Source of the DNA: Desulfobaccales bacterium
Lineage (GTDB): Bacteria; Desulfobacterota; Desulfobaccia; Desulfobaccales; 0-14-0-80-60-11
Reading direction: 5' to 3'
NCBI GenBank assembly: GCA_037481655.1
Contig: JBBFLF010000014.1
Location: 1-64,000 of the forward strand
Length of the DNA: 64,000 bases
Below, one piece after another: positions 7,571-16,345 of the stretch. The first letter of the stretch is position 1; each line of letters starts with the position of its first letter. Below the pieces are notes generated by a model. The model saw only the letters and a program-made list of their open reading frames with translations. It searched no databases and was not told the DNA's origin. A program made the translations under genes and the position numbers.

Positions 7571-9490
7571 TTACGCTCCCTCCCGCAGGCGGCGGGCCTC
7601 CCCTACCCGCACGGTGAAGCGGGTGGCGTCCAGATACTCCAGCAAGGGGATGGTGAACTTGCGGGAGGTCTGGGTGAGATCCTTGAACTGCAGCACGGTG
7701 ATCTCCCCGTTTTGCCGGAGAAACTCTGTCAGCCGCGCCTTGAGGCGGTTTACGGCCTCCTGATGGAAATAGAGGTCCTCCTTGATCTTCAACAGCCGGC
7801 CTTCATTCACCAGGACGCGCAGGAGCGGCTGCAGACGGGGGAGGGGCAGTTTCAGGGCCGCCTCCACCTCCTTCAGGGTGGGCGGAGTAAGCTCACCCCG
7901 CCGGTATAAGTCCTCCAGTTGCCGGGTGAGCTTCTCGTCTTCGCCCCCCAGGGTCACCTTGTGGGTGCTGAGGCGCACCACCTCCTTGGCCACTGCCAGG
8001 CGGCCGGCCTGGGTCAGCCGGGAGAGGAGAAAGTTGAAGAGCCGGGCCTCCACCCCCTCGGGCAGCTGGGTGCGCAGCTCCTCTTTGGAGAGGCCGGGGA
8101 GCAGGGGGTTTTTGGCATGAAAGGCGGTCAGCAATTCCAGGATGCGCCCCTCCAGCGCCTGGGCGGTGGCGGTGAGGAGATAGCGCTCGTTGTCCGGGTC
8201 ATACTTCAGGATGCTGCCGGCCTGGGTCAACGCAGTCAGTTCCTCCCGCAGGCGGGGCAGATCAAAGGGGAGGAGGGCCGCCAATTCCATGAGGCTGAGC
8301 CCCTTGGGGCCGGCCTCCTCCAGGGCGTGGCTGATATGGACCGCAGGCTCCATCTTCTCCAGGGCCGCCAGGGCCGTGAGGACCTTGTCCTGGAAACGCT
8401 TGCGCTTGGGGGAGTTGACCTGGAGGATGACCCCGCCCCCCCAGGTGAAGGCGGGGGAGAGGTTGCGGATGACATAGCGGTCCCCGGGCTTCAGGGCCAC
8501 CGGATCCCGGAGGAGAAACTGCACATAGCCGCTCTCTTCCCGGCTGAGTTCGTCGGCGTCCAGCAGCAGAGCCACAGCCAGGGTCTCGCTGGTGCCGGTG
8601 TGGAGGCGCACCGCGGTGCGGTGCTTCAGGGGCCTCGGGGCGCTGGGGAGCACCTCCAGGAAGGTGTCCAGGCGGCGGCAGGGCACCAGGGAGCCGGGGG
8701 TGGCCACCACCATGCCCCGCTCCACCTGCTCCTTTTCCAGCCCCTGGAGATTGATGGCGGTGCGGGAGCCGGCCCGGATCTCCTCCACGCTCTGGCCGTG
8801 ACTTTGGAGGCTCCGCACCTTGGCCTTGAAGCCCGGGGGATAGATCATCACCGTCTCCCCCACCTTCAGACTGCCGGTGATGGCGGTGCCGGTGACCACG
8901 GTGCCGAAGCCTTTGATGGTGAAGACCCGGTCGATGGGCAGGCGGAAGATGCCGCCCGCAGGTTTAGGGGGCACGGTGGCGGCCAGCTCCGCCAGGGTGG
9001 CCAACAGTTCCTCTTTGCCCTCGCCGGTCAGGGCCGAAAAGCGCACGATGGGCGCGCCCTCCAGGAAGGTGCCAGTCAAAGCTTCCCGCACCTCCTCCTC
9101 CACCAGATCCAGCCAGTCCGGTTCCACCAGGTCGGTTTTGGTGAGGACCACCAAGCCTTTCTTCACCTTGAGGAGCTCGCAGATCTCCAGATGCTCCCGG
9201 GTCTGAGGCATGACCCCTTCGTCCGCGGCGATGACCAGGGCCACCATGTCCATGCCGGTGGCGCCGGCCACCATATGCCGGACAAAGCGCTCATGCCCGG
9301 GCACGTCCACGATGCCCAGGAGCTGGCCGCTGGGCAGGGTGAGATAGGCGAACCCCAGCTCAATGGTGATGCCCCGGAGTTTCTCCTCCTTGAGGCGGTC
9401 CGGGTCGATGCCGGTGAGGGCCTTGATGAGGGAACTTTTGCCGTGGTCAATATGCCCGGCGGTGCCGAGAATGATGGGTGGCAAGGTCAT
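7571..9490 (-). CDS. selB: Selenocysteine-specific elongation factor SelB
   Basis: SelB is a GTPase that brings Sec-tRNA to UGA codons next to a SECIS hairpin. The 639-residue protein has G1 GHIDHGKS (12-19), the switch [14 protein letters not shown] and TKTD motifs, EF-Tu-like domains II-III, and a C-terminal half (about 380-639) made of winged-helix repeats for SECIS RNA binding. The length is normal. The SelB-specific [10 protein letters not shown] distinguishes it from EF-Tu. Its presence implies that this organism makes selenoproteins, such as formate dehydrogenases common in Wood-Ljungdahl bacteria. selA, selD and selC are not in the window. The gene is followed at its 3' end by palindromic element copy 1 and preceded by copy 2. 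Confidence 0.97.
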   Translation of the reverse strand: MTLPPIILGTAGHIDHGKSSLIKALTGIDPDRLKEEKLRGITIELGFAYLTLPSGQLLGIVDVPGHERFVRHMVAGATGMDMVALVIAADEGVMPQTREHLEICELLKVKKGLVVLTKTDLVEPDWLDLVEEEVREALTGTFLEGAPIVRFSALTGEGKEELLATLAELAATVPPKPAGGIFRLPIDRVFTIKGFGTVVTGTAITGSLKVGETVMIYPPGFKAKVRSLQSHGQSVEEIRAGSRTAINLQGLEKEQVERGMVVATPGSLVPCRRLDTFLEVLPSAPRPLKHRTAVRLHTGTSETLAVALLLDADELSREESGYVQFLLRDPVALKPGDRYVIRNLSPAFTWGGGVILQVNSPKRKRFQDKVLTALAALEKMEPAVHISHALEEAGPKGLSLMELAALLPFDLPRLREELTALTQAGSILKYDPDNERYLLTATAQALEGRILELLTAFHAKNPLLPGLSKEELRTQLPEGVEARLFNFLLSRLTQAGRLAVAKEVVRLSTHKVTLGGEDEKLTRQLEDLYRRGELTPPTLKEVEAALKLPLPRLQPLLRVLVNEGRLLKIKEDLYFHQEAVNRLKARLTEFLRQNGEITVLQFKDLTQTSRKFTIPLLEYLDATRFTVRVGEARRLREGA

Positions 9491-9554
9491 ATGATCGCCT
9501 GTCAGGGCCGCAAGGGCCCCAAAGTGGAATTCAATATCGGCGCAAATTAGTGGT

Positions 9555-9684
9555 TGGGAGAGGGGGCCGGGGGTTATGGATACCTGCCCCTCTCCCAGGC
9601 CCTCCTCCCGAACCCCTGGCAGGGGGTGGGGTGGGGTGTTTGAGGGGAGGCGGGGGACCCACCGGTCCCCGGCCCTTCCCTCAA
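9555..9684. repeat. Three-hairpin palindromic element, copy 2
   Basis: This copy is inverted in order relative to copy 1. A GGGAGAGGGG...CCCCTCTCCC hairpin (9555-9598) comes first, then a short AACCCC...GGGG centre (about 9611-9625), then a TTGAGGGGAGG...CCTTCCCTCAA hairpin (9640-9684). It lies between selB and the RNase G gene, which are both on the minus strand, and ends two bases from the RNase G stop codon, where it could form a 3' transcript end. Confidence 0.75.
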
Positions 9685-9685
9685 G

Positions 9686-11209
9686 CTATCTTCCCTTGAG
9701 TCCCCGCCAGTCCCGGGTGAGATTGTAGTGGCCCCGGGGAAAGCTGGGCTCCTCCAGGAGGCGGATCTCCACCTGAAACTCTGCGGTGAGCCGGGGCAGG
9801 AGCTCCCGGCCCTCTTCCCGGAGCGTGGCGGCCACCTCCGGGTGGAGCTGCACCGTGAAGCGGCACCCCGGAAATTCCCGGGCCTCGGCGCCGAGCTGAC
9901 GCAGGAGGTCGTGGGCCACCACCAGCGGCGAGAGCAGCGCGCCCTGGCCCTGGCAGCAGGGACAGGCCTCGGTGGCCAGCTGCACCAGGCTGTCCCGCAG
10001 GCGCTGGCGGGTCATCTCCACCAGTCCCAGAGGCGAGATGGGGAGCACCATGGTCTTGGCCCGGTCCTTTTTCAGGGCCGCCAATAGCTCCTCATGCACC
10101 GCCTGGCGGTGGGCCGCCTTGGCCATGTCGATGAAATCAATGATGATCAGGCCACCCAGGTTGCGCAGGCGGATCTGCCGGGCCGCCTCCCGGGCCGCCT
10201 CCAGATTGGTCTGGAGTATGGTCTCCTCCAGGTTGCTTTTGCCGGTGAAGCGGCCGGTGTTGACATCAATGGCGGTCAGGGCCTCGGTGGTGTCGATGAC
10301 CAGGTAGCCGCCGCTTTTCAGCCACACCTGGGGGGCCAGCAGGCGCCGCCAGTCCACCTCCAGGCCGTAATGGGAGAAGATGGGCTCGGCGCCGGTGTAG
10401 CATTCCACCCGGGCCCTGAGCCAGGGGTGGAAGCCCGCCAGATACTCCTCCACCTCCCGGCAGGTGTCCGGGTCATCCACCGCCACCAAGTCCATGTCCG
10501 GTCCGAAGAGGTCCCGGACCAGGCGCACGGCGAACTCCGGCTCCTGATGCAAAAGGGCCGGGGCCCGGCTGGTCTCGCCTTTGCGCAGGATCTTCTGCCA
10601 GCGGGCCACCAGCTGCTCCCGCTCCCGGGCCAGGGTCTCCTGGTCCTGGGAGAGGCTGGCGGTGCGGGCGATGAAGCCGCCCCGCTCCGGCTTGAGCTCG
10701 GTGAGGATGCCCTTGAGGCGCTCCCGCTCGCCTTCCTCGGTGAGGCGCCGGGATACCCCCACCTGGGAGACTGTGGGAGTGTAAACCAGATAGTGCCCCG
10801 CCAGGGTGATGTGGGTGGTGAGGCGGGCTCCTTTGCCGCCCCGGGGCGGCCGGTGCACCTGCACCACCACCTCCTGCCCGGGAGAGAGGAGGTCCTCGAT
10901 GCCGGGCTGCACCTGCTCCCGGGGGGGCTCTCCACCCTCCGCAGCGTCGCTCTTCAGCCAGAGGCTGTAAAAATCGTCCCAGGCGTCGGAAATCTCATCC
11001 ACATAGAGGTAGGCGGGGCGCTCCAGGCCGATGTCCACAAAGGCCGCGGCGATGCCGGGGAGAACCTTGATGACCCGGCCCTTGTAGATATTGCCGGTGG
11101 GGTCCTCTTCTCCCCGGCGCTCCAGGAAAAACTCCACCAGGCGGCCGTCCTCCACCAGGGCGGCCCGGGTATCGCAGGCGGCTTTGCTGATGATGAGCTG
11201 GCTCCCCAT
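9686..11209 (-). CDS. rng: Ribonuclease G/E family endoribonuclease
   Basis: This endoribonuclease cuts single-stranded RNA in rRNA maturation and mRNA decay. The 507-residue protein has an S1-like domain (about 35-130, containing NIYKGRVIKVLPGIAAAFVD), a DNase I-like catalytic domain and a zinc-link. The metal-binding aspartates D315 (IDVNTGRF) and D358 (IIIDFIDM) are 43 residues apart and the zinc-link C416-P-C-C lies 58 residues further. These are the same spacings as D303, D346 and C404 in E. coli RNase E. The long unstructured C-terminus of RNase E is absent, so RNase G is the better name. It sits 20 bp after a TIGR03960-type radical SAM gene, a pairing I recall as recurrent in bacteria. 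Confidence 0.95.
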   Translation of the reverse strand: MGSQLIISKAACDTRAALVEDGRLVEFFLERRGEEDPTGNIYKGRVIKVLPGIAAAFVDIGLERPAYLYVDEISDAWDDFYSLWLKSDAAEGGEPPREQVQPGIEDLLSPGQEVVVQVHRPPRGGKGARLTTHITLAGHYLVYTPTVSQVGVSRRLTEEGERERLKGILTELKPERGGFIARTASLSQDQETLAREREQLVARWQKILRKGETSRAPALLHQEPEFAVRLVRDLFGPDMDLVAVDDPDTCREVEEYLAGFHPWLRARVECYTGAEPIFSHYGLEVDWRRLLAPQVWLKSGGYLVIDTTEALTAIDVNTGRFTGKSNLEETILQTNLEAAREAARQIRLRNLGGLIIIDFIDMAKAAHRQAVHEELLAALKKDRAKTMVLPISPLGLVEMTRQRLRDSLVQLATEACPCCQGQGALLSPLVVAHDLLRQLGAEAREFPGCRFTVQLHPEVAATLREEGRELLPRLTAEFQVEIRLLEEPSFPRGHYNLTRDWRGLKGR

Positions 11210-11229
11210 GGGCTTTGGCTTGCCGCCTC

Positions 11230-13803
11230 CTAGCGACGCTTCCGGCCGCCTGCGGCCCGGAGGCCGCCGGCCCTGGCCTCAGTGACTCGCTCCGGCGGAC
11301 CCGCCGCCGGGAGCGCCCGGGTCTTCACAAGCCTCACCTCCGCCAGCTCGTCGGCGGACAACCCGAAGACCGAAGCGAGGATTTCGGTGATTTTGAGATT
11401 ATCCTTGGCCGGGGTCCGCACGGTGAGCTGGAGGTGATAGGGGTCCGGTACTGTCAAGGTGGCCACCAGTGGCCGGACATCCACCTCCCGGAGGGGCCCG
11501 CCGGGCCGCCGCTTTACAAAGGGGACCGACTCCTGGGCCAGGAAAGCCGCAGCCTTCTCGGCAGCAAAGACCGGGAGCGGGCTTTCCACCTCAAAGCTTG
11601 CCGCCGCGATCTCCGGGGCCTTGGCCCCGGGCGCGAGGCGCGCCGCGGTGAGCGCTTTCAGCCCCTCGGGGAGCACGCTGTTGAGCCGCTCCACCAGGGC
11701 CTCCGGGGGCAAGGGCCGGGTCAGGGCCACATCCAGGCATTCACAGAGGCTTTCCACCCCCACCGGCAGGGCGCCGTGGAAGGCCACCTTGGGGAGGGGA
11801 TGATACCCCCCGGTAAAGGCCAAAGGCAGGGCCGCCCGCCGGAGAGCCCGGTAAATGGCATTGATGAGCTCTAGATGGCTGAGCCAGCGGGCCGGGCCCA
11901 GCTTGGCGTAGCTCAGCCGATAGAGCACCGGCGGGGGCGTCCGATGGAGCTCCGGCGCCGGCCGGGAAGCCACCTCCGGCGTGGCTGCCGGGGCCGGATA
12001 GAGCTTCAGGTCCCGGCAGGGGTCCTCGCAGGCGCCGCAATCCTGGCAGCCGGCCTGACGGCAATCGGGGGTGGCCAAGCCGCTATACGCCCGCTCCCGC
12101 TCGACCAGGAGAAACTCCTGTGTGACGCCGCTGTCCAGGTGGGCCCAGGGGAGGAGTTCTCCGGGGTGCCGCTCCCGCAGATACTCCTCCGGGTCCACCC
12201 CCGCCTCCCGAAAGGCCTCCCGCCAAGGGTCCAGGCGCAGGTGCTCGCTCCAGGCATCCAGGCGGCAGCCCCGGCGCCAGGCGGCCAGAAGCACGTCTGC
12301 CAGGCGGCGGTCCCCCCGGGAGAAGACCCCCTCCAGCCAGCTCTGGGCGGCGGAATTCCATTTTACCTGGACCTGGCGCCGCCGCAGGCGCTCCTTGACC
12401 TCGGCCAGCACCGCCCGGCTCTCGGTGAGGCCGAGCTGGCGCTCCCACTGAAAGGGCGTGTGGGCCTTGGGAATGAAGGTGGAGAGGCTGACGTGCAGCT
12501 CCGGCCGGGCCTCGGGCGCGGTCTCCCGAATGGCCTGCACCAGACGGGTCAATTCCTCCCGGTCGGCCGAGGTCTCCGTGGGCAGGCCCACCATGAAATA
12601 GAGCTTGAGCAAGCGCCAGCCTTGGCGGAAGACCTCCCGGGCCGAAGTGAGGATGGCCTCCTCGCTCAAGTTCTTGTTCACTACCTGCCTGAGGCGCTCG
12701 CTTCCCGCCTCCGGGGCGATGGTGAGGCCGGTGCGCCTCACCCGCTTGATCTGGCAGGTGAGCTCGGGCCCCAGGGTATCGGCCCGCAGAGACGGCAAAG
12801 ACAGGGAGACTTTGGCCCCCTCCAGGCGGTCCATGAGCCGGGCCAGCAGCCAGGGCAGAGGGGCATAATCGCCGGGGCTCAAGGCCAAAAGCGATACTTC
12901 CTCAAAGCCGGTGGCGGCCAGGGCCGCCTCCACCCAGGTGTTCACCGCCTCCGGGTCCCGCTCCCGCACCGGCCGGTAAATGATCCCCGCCTGGCAGTAA
13001 CGGCAGCCCCGGCTGCAGCCCCGGACGATCTCCACGCTCAAGCGGTCGTGGACGATGGGGCAGGTGGGCACCAGCACCGTGGGCGAAAGGGGGATGCGGT
13101 TCAGGTCATCCAGGAGGCGCCGGAAGATTCTTTCCCGCCGGCCCCGAGGCACCATCTCCCGGAGGCGCCCTGCCTCATCCCAGGCGGGGGCAAAGAAGGC
13201 CGGCACATAGACGCCGGAGATCTCCTCCAGGGCCCGCCACAGTTCCTCCCGGCTGCCGCGGGCCTGCCGCCAGGCGGCCACGGTCTTAGCCAGCTCCAGG
13301 ACGGCCTCCTCCCCGTCCCCGAGGAGAAAGGCGTCAAAGAAAGGCGCAAGGGGCTCCGGATTGAAGGCCGCCGGGCCGCCTCCCACCACCACCGGGTCGT
13401 GGGGGCCCCGCTCGGCCGCCAGCAGCGGGATCCCCCCCAGGTGAAGCAGGGTGAGCACGTTGGTGTAGCAGAGCTCATACTGCAGGCTCACCCCCACCAG
13501 GGGGAAATGACGCAGAGGCTCGCCGGATTCCAGGGTGCCCAAGGGCTCGCCCCGGCGGGTGAGCTCCGCCTCCAGGTCCGGGGCCGGGGCAAAGGCCCGC
13601 TCGCACCAGATCTCCGGCTGGCGGTTGAGGACGTCATACAGAATCCCCAGGCCCAGATGGGACATCCCCACCTCATAGAGGTCGGGGAACAGGAGGGCCA
13701 CCCTCAGGCTCACCTCCCGGGGGTCCTTGAGGATGACATTCACTTCCCGGCCCAGGTAGCGGCTGGGACGCTGAACCCGGCTGAGATACGGTTTTTCGGG
13801 CAT
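11230..13803 (-). CDS. Radical SAM protein fused to DUF2344 (TIGR03960/TIGR03936)
   Basis: This 857-residue protein joins a B12-binding-like N-terminal region (residues about 40-190), a radical SAM core with the CSRGCRYC 4Fe-4S motif near residue 265, and a C-terminal DUF2344 domain (from about residue 620, RLSYAKLGPARWLSHLELI). Between them is a Cys-rich segment (CRQAGCQDCGACEDPC) that could bind a second cluster. The family is widespread, often next to RNase G/E, but its reaction is not established. RNA modification is a reasonable guess only. I choose ATG 13803 (MPEKPYLSRVQRPSRYLG) because similarity-bearing sequence starts there; an in-frame GTG at 13833 is possible. Confidence 0.88.
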   Translation of the reverse strand: MPEKPYLSRVQRPSRYLGREVNVILKDPREVSLRVALLFPDLYEVGMSHLGLGILYDVLNRQPEIWCERAFAPAPDLEAELTRRGEPLGTLESGEPLRHFPLVGVSLQYELCYTNVLTLLHLGGIPLLAAERGPHDPVVVGGGPAAFNPEPLAPFFDAFLLGDGEEAVLELAKTVAAWRQARGSREELWRALEEISGVYVPAFFAPAWDEAGRLREMVPRGRRERIFRRLLDDLNRIPLSPTVLVPTCPIVHDRLSVEIVRGCSRGCRYCQAGIIYRPVRERDPEAVNTWVEAALAATGFEEVSLLALSPGDYAPLPWLLARLMDRLEGAKVSLSLPSLRADTLGPELTCQIKRVRRTGLTIAPEAGSERLRQVVNKNLSEEAILTSAREVFRQGWRLLKLYFMVGLPTETSADREELTRLVQAIRETAPEARPELHVSLSTFIPKAHTPFQWERQLGLTESRAVLAEVKERLRRRQVQVKWNSAAQSWLEGVFSRGDRRLADVLLAAWRRGCRLDAWSEHLRLDPWREAFREAGVDPEEYLRERHPGELLPWAHLDSGVTQEFLLVERERAYSGLATPDCRQAGCQDCGACEDPCRDLKLYPAPAATPEVASRPAPELHRTPPPVLYRLSYAKLGPARWLSHLELINAIYRALRRAALPLAFTGGYHPLPKVAFHGALPVGVESLCECLDVALTRPLPPEALVERLNSVLPEGLKALTAARLAPGAKAPEIAAASFEVESPLPVFAAEKAAAFLAQESVPFVKRRPGGPLREVDVRPLVATLTVPDPYHLQLTVRTPAKDNLKITEILASVFGLSADELAEVRLVKTRALPAAGPPERVTEARAGGLRAAGGRKRR

Positions 13804-13884
13804 GGAGGTTATGGTCAGAGGCCCTGGCCGCACACCTACTGTGCGCCCACCAGGCCTGTGTCTGTCTCGGGCGGCCCGCCCCGG

Positions 13885-14610
13885 TCAGCCGGCGGCGACG
13901 CGGATGGCCTCCGTAAGGTCCAGGAGGCCGTCATACAGGGCCCGGCCGGTGATGACGCCGATGACGCCGTAGGGCTCCAGGGCCTTGAGGTCCAGGATGT
14001 CCTTAAGGGAGCTCACCCCTCCGGAGGCGATGACCGGCAGGTCCACCGCTTGCGCCAGGGCCTGGGTAGCCGCCAGATTGGGGCCGGTCTTCACCCCGTC
14101 CCGGGCGATGTCCGTGTAGATGAGGGCGGCGGGTTTCAGGGGTGCCAAAGCCTGGGCCACGGCAACCGCGGTGGCCTCGGTGGTCTCGGTCCAGCCCTCC
14201 ACCGCCAGGCGGCCGTCCCGGGCGTCCAGCCCCACGGCGATGCGGCCGGGGAAGGTGGCAAGCGCCCGGGCCGTCAGCTCCGGGTCTTTGAGCACCGCGG
14301 TGCCCAGAATCAGGCGGTCAATCCCCAAGGCGAAATACTCCTCCATCACCTCCAGGGTGCGGATGCCGCCCCCCAACTGGATGGGGATGGTCACCGCCCG
14401 GCGCAGGCGCTTGATGGCCTCCAGGTTCTGAGGCCGGGAGCTGAAGGCGCCGTCCAGGTCCACCACGTGCAGCCAGGCGGCTCCGGCCGCCTGCCACCGC
14501 TCTCCCATGGCCGCCGGGTCGTCCCCGTACACCGTCTCCTGGTCCGCCCGCCCCTGCTTCAGGCGTACACAGCGCCCGCCTTTGATGTCAATGGCCGGAA
14601 AAATAATCAT
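13885..14610 (-). CDS. hisA: Phosphoribosylformimino-AICAR isomerase HisA
   Basis: HisA is the Amadori-type isomerase of histidine biosynthesis, converting ProFAR to PRFAR in the cytoplasm. The 241-residue TIM barrel matches the family length. It has the acid pair D8 in FPAIDIKGG and the aspartate in YTDIARDG, plus phosphate-binding glycine loops QLGGGIRT and ASGGVSSL. I use ATG 14610 (MIIFPAID) with CAGGGG upstream; the frame is open further but unrelated. No other his gene is adjacent, so histidine genes are scattered in this genome. TrpF/PriA bifunctionality is unlikely here but cannot be excluded by eye. Confidence 0.95.
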   Translation of the reverse strand: MIIFPAIDIKGGRCVRLKQGRADQETVYGDDPAAMGERWQAAGAAWLHVVDLDGAFSSRPQNLEAIKRLRRAVTIPIQLGGGIRTLEVMEEYFALGIDRLILGTAVLKDPELTARALATFPGRIAVGLDARDGRLAVEGWTETTEATAVAVAQALAPLKPAALIYTDIARDGVKTGPNLAATQALAQAVDLPVIASGGVSSLKDILDLKALEPYGVIGVITGRALYDGLLDLTEAIRVAAG

Positions 14611-15065
14611 TGCCCCTGTAAACCCTGGGCCCCCAGAGAGGCCGGTGGATTGTAGTCTAACTCGGAGAATTCCCTCCCCGTTCCCTCTCCACCCCGGCAA
14701 CATGGGAAAATAGAGGGAACGGACCTCGCTTCCCCCAAAAAAGAAGAAGTGGGGAGGGGAGGAGGAGGAGGGGAAGGTGGGGGGTCTTAAAGCCCCCGGC
14801 CTTTCCCCCAGGAAATCTTTCTAACACTGTCAATATAAATGACCAGCGTGCCTGTGACAAGCCATGCGACCTGGAGGGTCAAGGGAGGCCGCCTGCGAGG
14901 CAGGGGGCGGAAAGGCCCTGATGACCAAAAAGTCTGGATTTTTACCCCTGATTGTTTGCATAATAAAATTATCCTCTCTTTTTGTCCCATCCATCGCGAA
15001 TTTAGGAGCCGGCTGCGGCCAGAGCAAAGCCTAAGGAGCCCGTAGCCGCTCACCCGGGAGGCGCC
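14611..15065. other. Divergent intergenic region with G-rich hairpin
   Basis: The region separates hisA from the glucan/trehalose operon and should carry promoters for both. About 14773-14813 can fold as GGGGAAGG...CCTTTCCCC with a TCTTAAAG loop, a degraded relative of the three-hairpin elements. An AT-rich patch at 14940-15000 is the likeliest promoter site for the operon, but no clear boxes are visible. Open frames here look like chance. Confidence 0.4.
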
Positions 15066-15572
15066 ATGCCCTTGCAGAAAAAAATGTCGGAGCTGATGAT
15101 CCCCCTGGAGGATTACCCCCATGTGCCCTTCTGGTTCACCCTGAAACAGGCCATGGCCATCATCCGGGAAGCGGCCATCAAATTCCCGGGGACCTTTGAG
15201 CCCCGGTCGGTGTTGGTCTTTGACGAGAAATACCAGCTGGTGGGGGTCCTGTCCCTGGGAGACCTCCTGGCAGGGATTACCCCACCTCTGCCGGAGCTTG
15301 AGGGTGAGGCCTGGGAGAACCTGGTGAGGCGACTGGAAGCCGACCTCACCGGGAAGTGGGTGGAAGAGAAGGCCAACACCCCGGTGAGCGAGGTCATGAG
15401 CCCCATCACCGCCACCGTGGCCGCCGAGGACACCGTGGCCCGGGCGCTTTTGCTCATGGTCAAGGAAAAGCTCCCCCGCCTGCCGGTGATGCAGGGCTCC
15501 CGGGTGGTGGGGCTCATCCGGCAAAGCGAGTTGTTTCAGGTGATTTCCGACCATGTCCTGAAAGAACGCTAA
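15066..15572 (+). CDS. Two-CBS-domain protein
   Basis: This 168-residue protein consists of a CBS pair: repeat 1 about residues 8-70 (LVGVLSLGDLL) and repeat 2 about 100-160 (VSEVMSPITATVAAEDTVARA, VVGLIRQSELF). CBS pairs bind adenine nucleotides and report energy state. No catalytic domain is attached, so it is probably a stand-alone sensor. The ribosome-binding site GGGAGG is 5 bases before ATG. It opens a six-gene run ending with treY, which suggests a link between energy charge and storage-sugar metabolism (inference). Confidence 0.85.
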   Translation: MPLQKKMSELMIPLEDYPHVPFWFTLKQAMAIIREAAIKFPGTFEPRSVLVFDEKYQLVGVLSLGDLLAGITPPLPELEGEAWENLVRRLEADLTGKWVEEKANTPVSEVMSPITATVAAEDTVARALLLMVKEKLPRLPVMQGSRVVGLIRQSELFQVISDHVLKER

Positions 15573-15640
15573 GCGGCGCCACGCGACAGAGAATTCCGCG
15601 GCAGGCTGCCCGCCGGGATATGCGCCGCAAGGAGATGCCT

Positions 15641-16345
15641 GTGGAACGCGCCGTCGCCTTTGATTACGACCTGCCGGCCAAGGACCCCTTTTGGTTTCGG
15701 GAATGCTTCCTCATGACCATGCCCCTGGGGCGCAAGGCGGTGAACTTAAGGGAGCTCCTCCAGGCCCTGAAGGAAGTGGACACCGAGGTGCTCCACTACC
15801 ACCTCCTGCAATCCCGCCTGGCGGTCACCCAGCCGGTGGTGGAATACCCCAACGACTTCGCCCTCTGGGCCGCCACCGCCCTGCAGGACGTCAAGCTGGC
15901 GGAAAAGCTCAGCTCCTTTGACCCCTTGGAATATGACGATTTGGAGCAGGTGCGCCAGGCCATGGTGGACATCCTGGAGGACTACCTGTGGGACCTCCCC
16001 AGCGTGCCCTGGGCCCGGCCCGGCTTTGAGTTTCACTTCTGCATGGCCTCCATGGTGGTCATCCGCGCCGAAATCCCGGCCACCACGCTCAGGGAATTCT
16101 GCCACGCTATGGGCAAGGTGGGCCTGGACTCGGTTTATTATCATTTCTTCGAAGCCCGCCGCCGCCACGGCAGCCGGCAGGTGGACGACTTTTCCTTCTG
16201 GATCGAAAACAATTTCGGGCTCCCGGAGCTGGTGCAGGCCATCCGGGATATCGACCTGTATTTCTATACCCTGAAAGAAGTGCGGGACACGCTCTTGCAA
16301 CTGATCCTGGAACATCTGGGGGAGATTTGTGGTTACCCTGAATGA
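15641..16345 (+). CDS. DUF5752-type protein of the trehalose operon
   Basis: This protein of about 234 residues is acidic, alpha-helical in character and rich in aromatic residues (FHFCMASMVVIRAEIP, DSVYYHFFEARRRHGSRQVDDFSFWI). I recognise it as DUF5752-like, a family I associate with TreT-type glycosyltransferases; function unknown. AAGGAG at 15629-15634 is six bases before GTG 15641, which I take as the start. ATG 15635 abuts that site and ATG 15620 lacks one. The 3' end overlaps the glycosyltransferase start by 17 bp, so translation is coupled. A regulatory or scaffold partner of the glycosyltransferase is a plausible guess. Confidence 0.7.
   Translation: MERAVAFDYDLPAKDPFWFRECFLMTMPLGRKAVNLRELLQALKEVDTEVLHYHLLQSRLAVTQPVVEYPNDFALWAATALQDVKLAEKLSSFDPLEYDDLEQVRQAMVDILEDYLWDLPSVPWARPGFEFHFCMASMVVIRAEIPATTLREFCHAMGKVGLDSVYYHFFEARRRHGSRQVDDFSFWIENNFGLPELVQAIRDIDLYFYTLKEVRDTLLQLILEHLGEICGYPE

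Noticed and set aside
7919-9550. 543-codon + strand frame antisense to selB
   Set aside because: selB has every GTPase motif in order. The antisense product is Gly/His/Gln-rich with no motif.
11875-14655. 926-codon + strand frame across the radical SAM and hisA genes
   Set aside because: It spans two unrelated minus-strand genes and a gap, which only a shadow of GC-rich DNA would do.
14657-14860. 67-codon minus-strand frame upstream of hisA
   Set aside because: It is made of purine/pyrimidine tracts in a hairpin-rich gap and has no ribosome-binding site or family resemblance.
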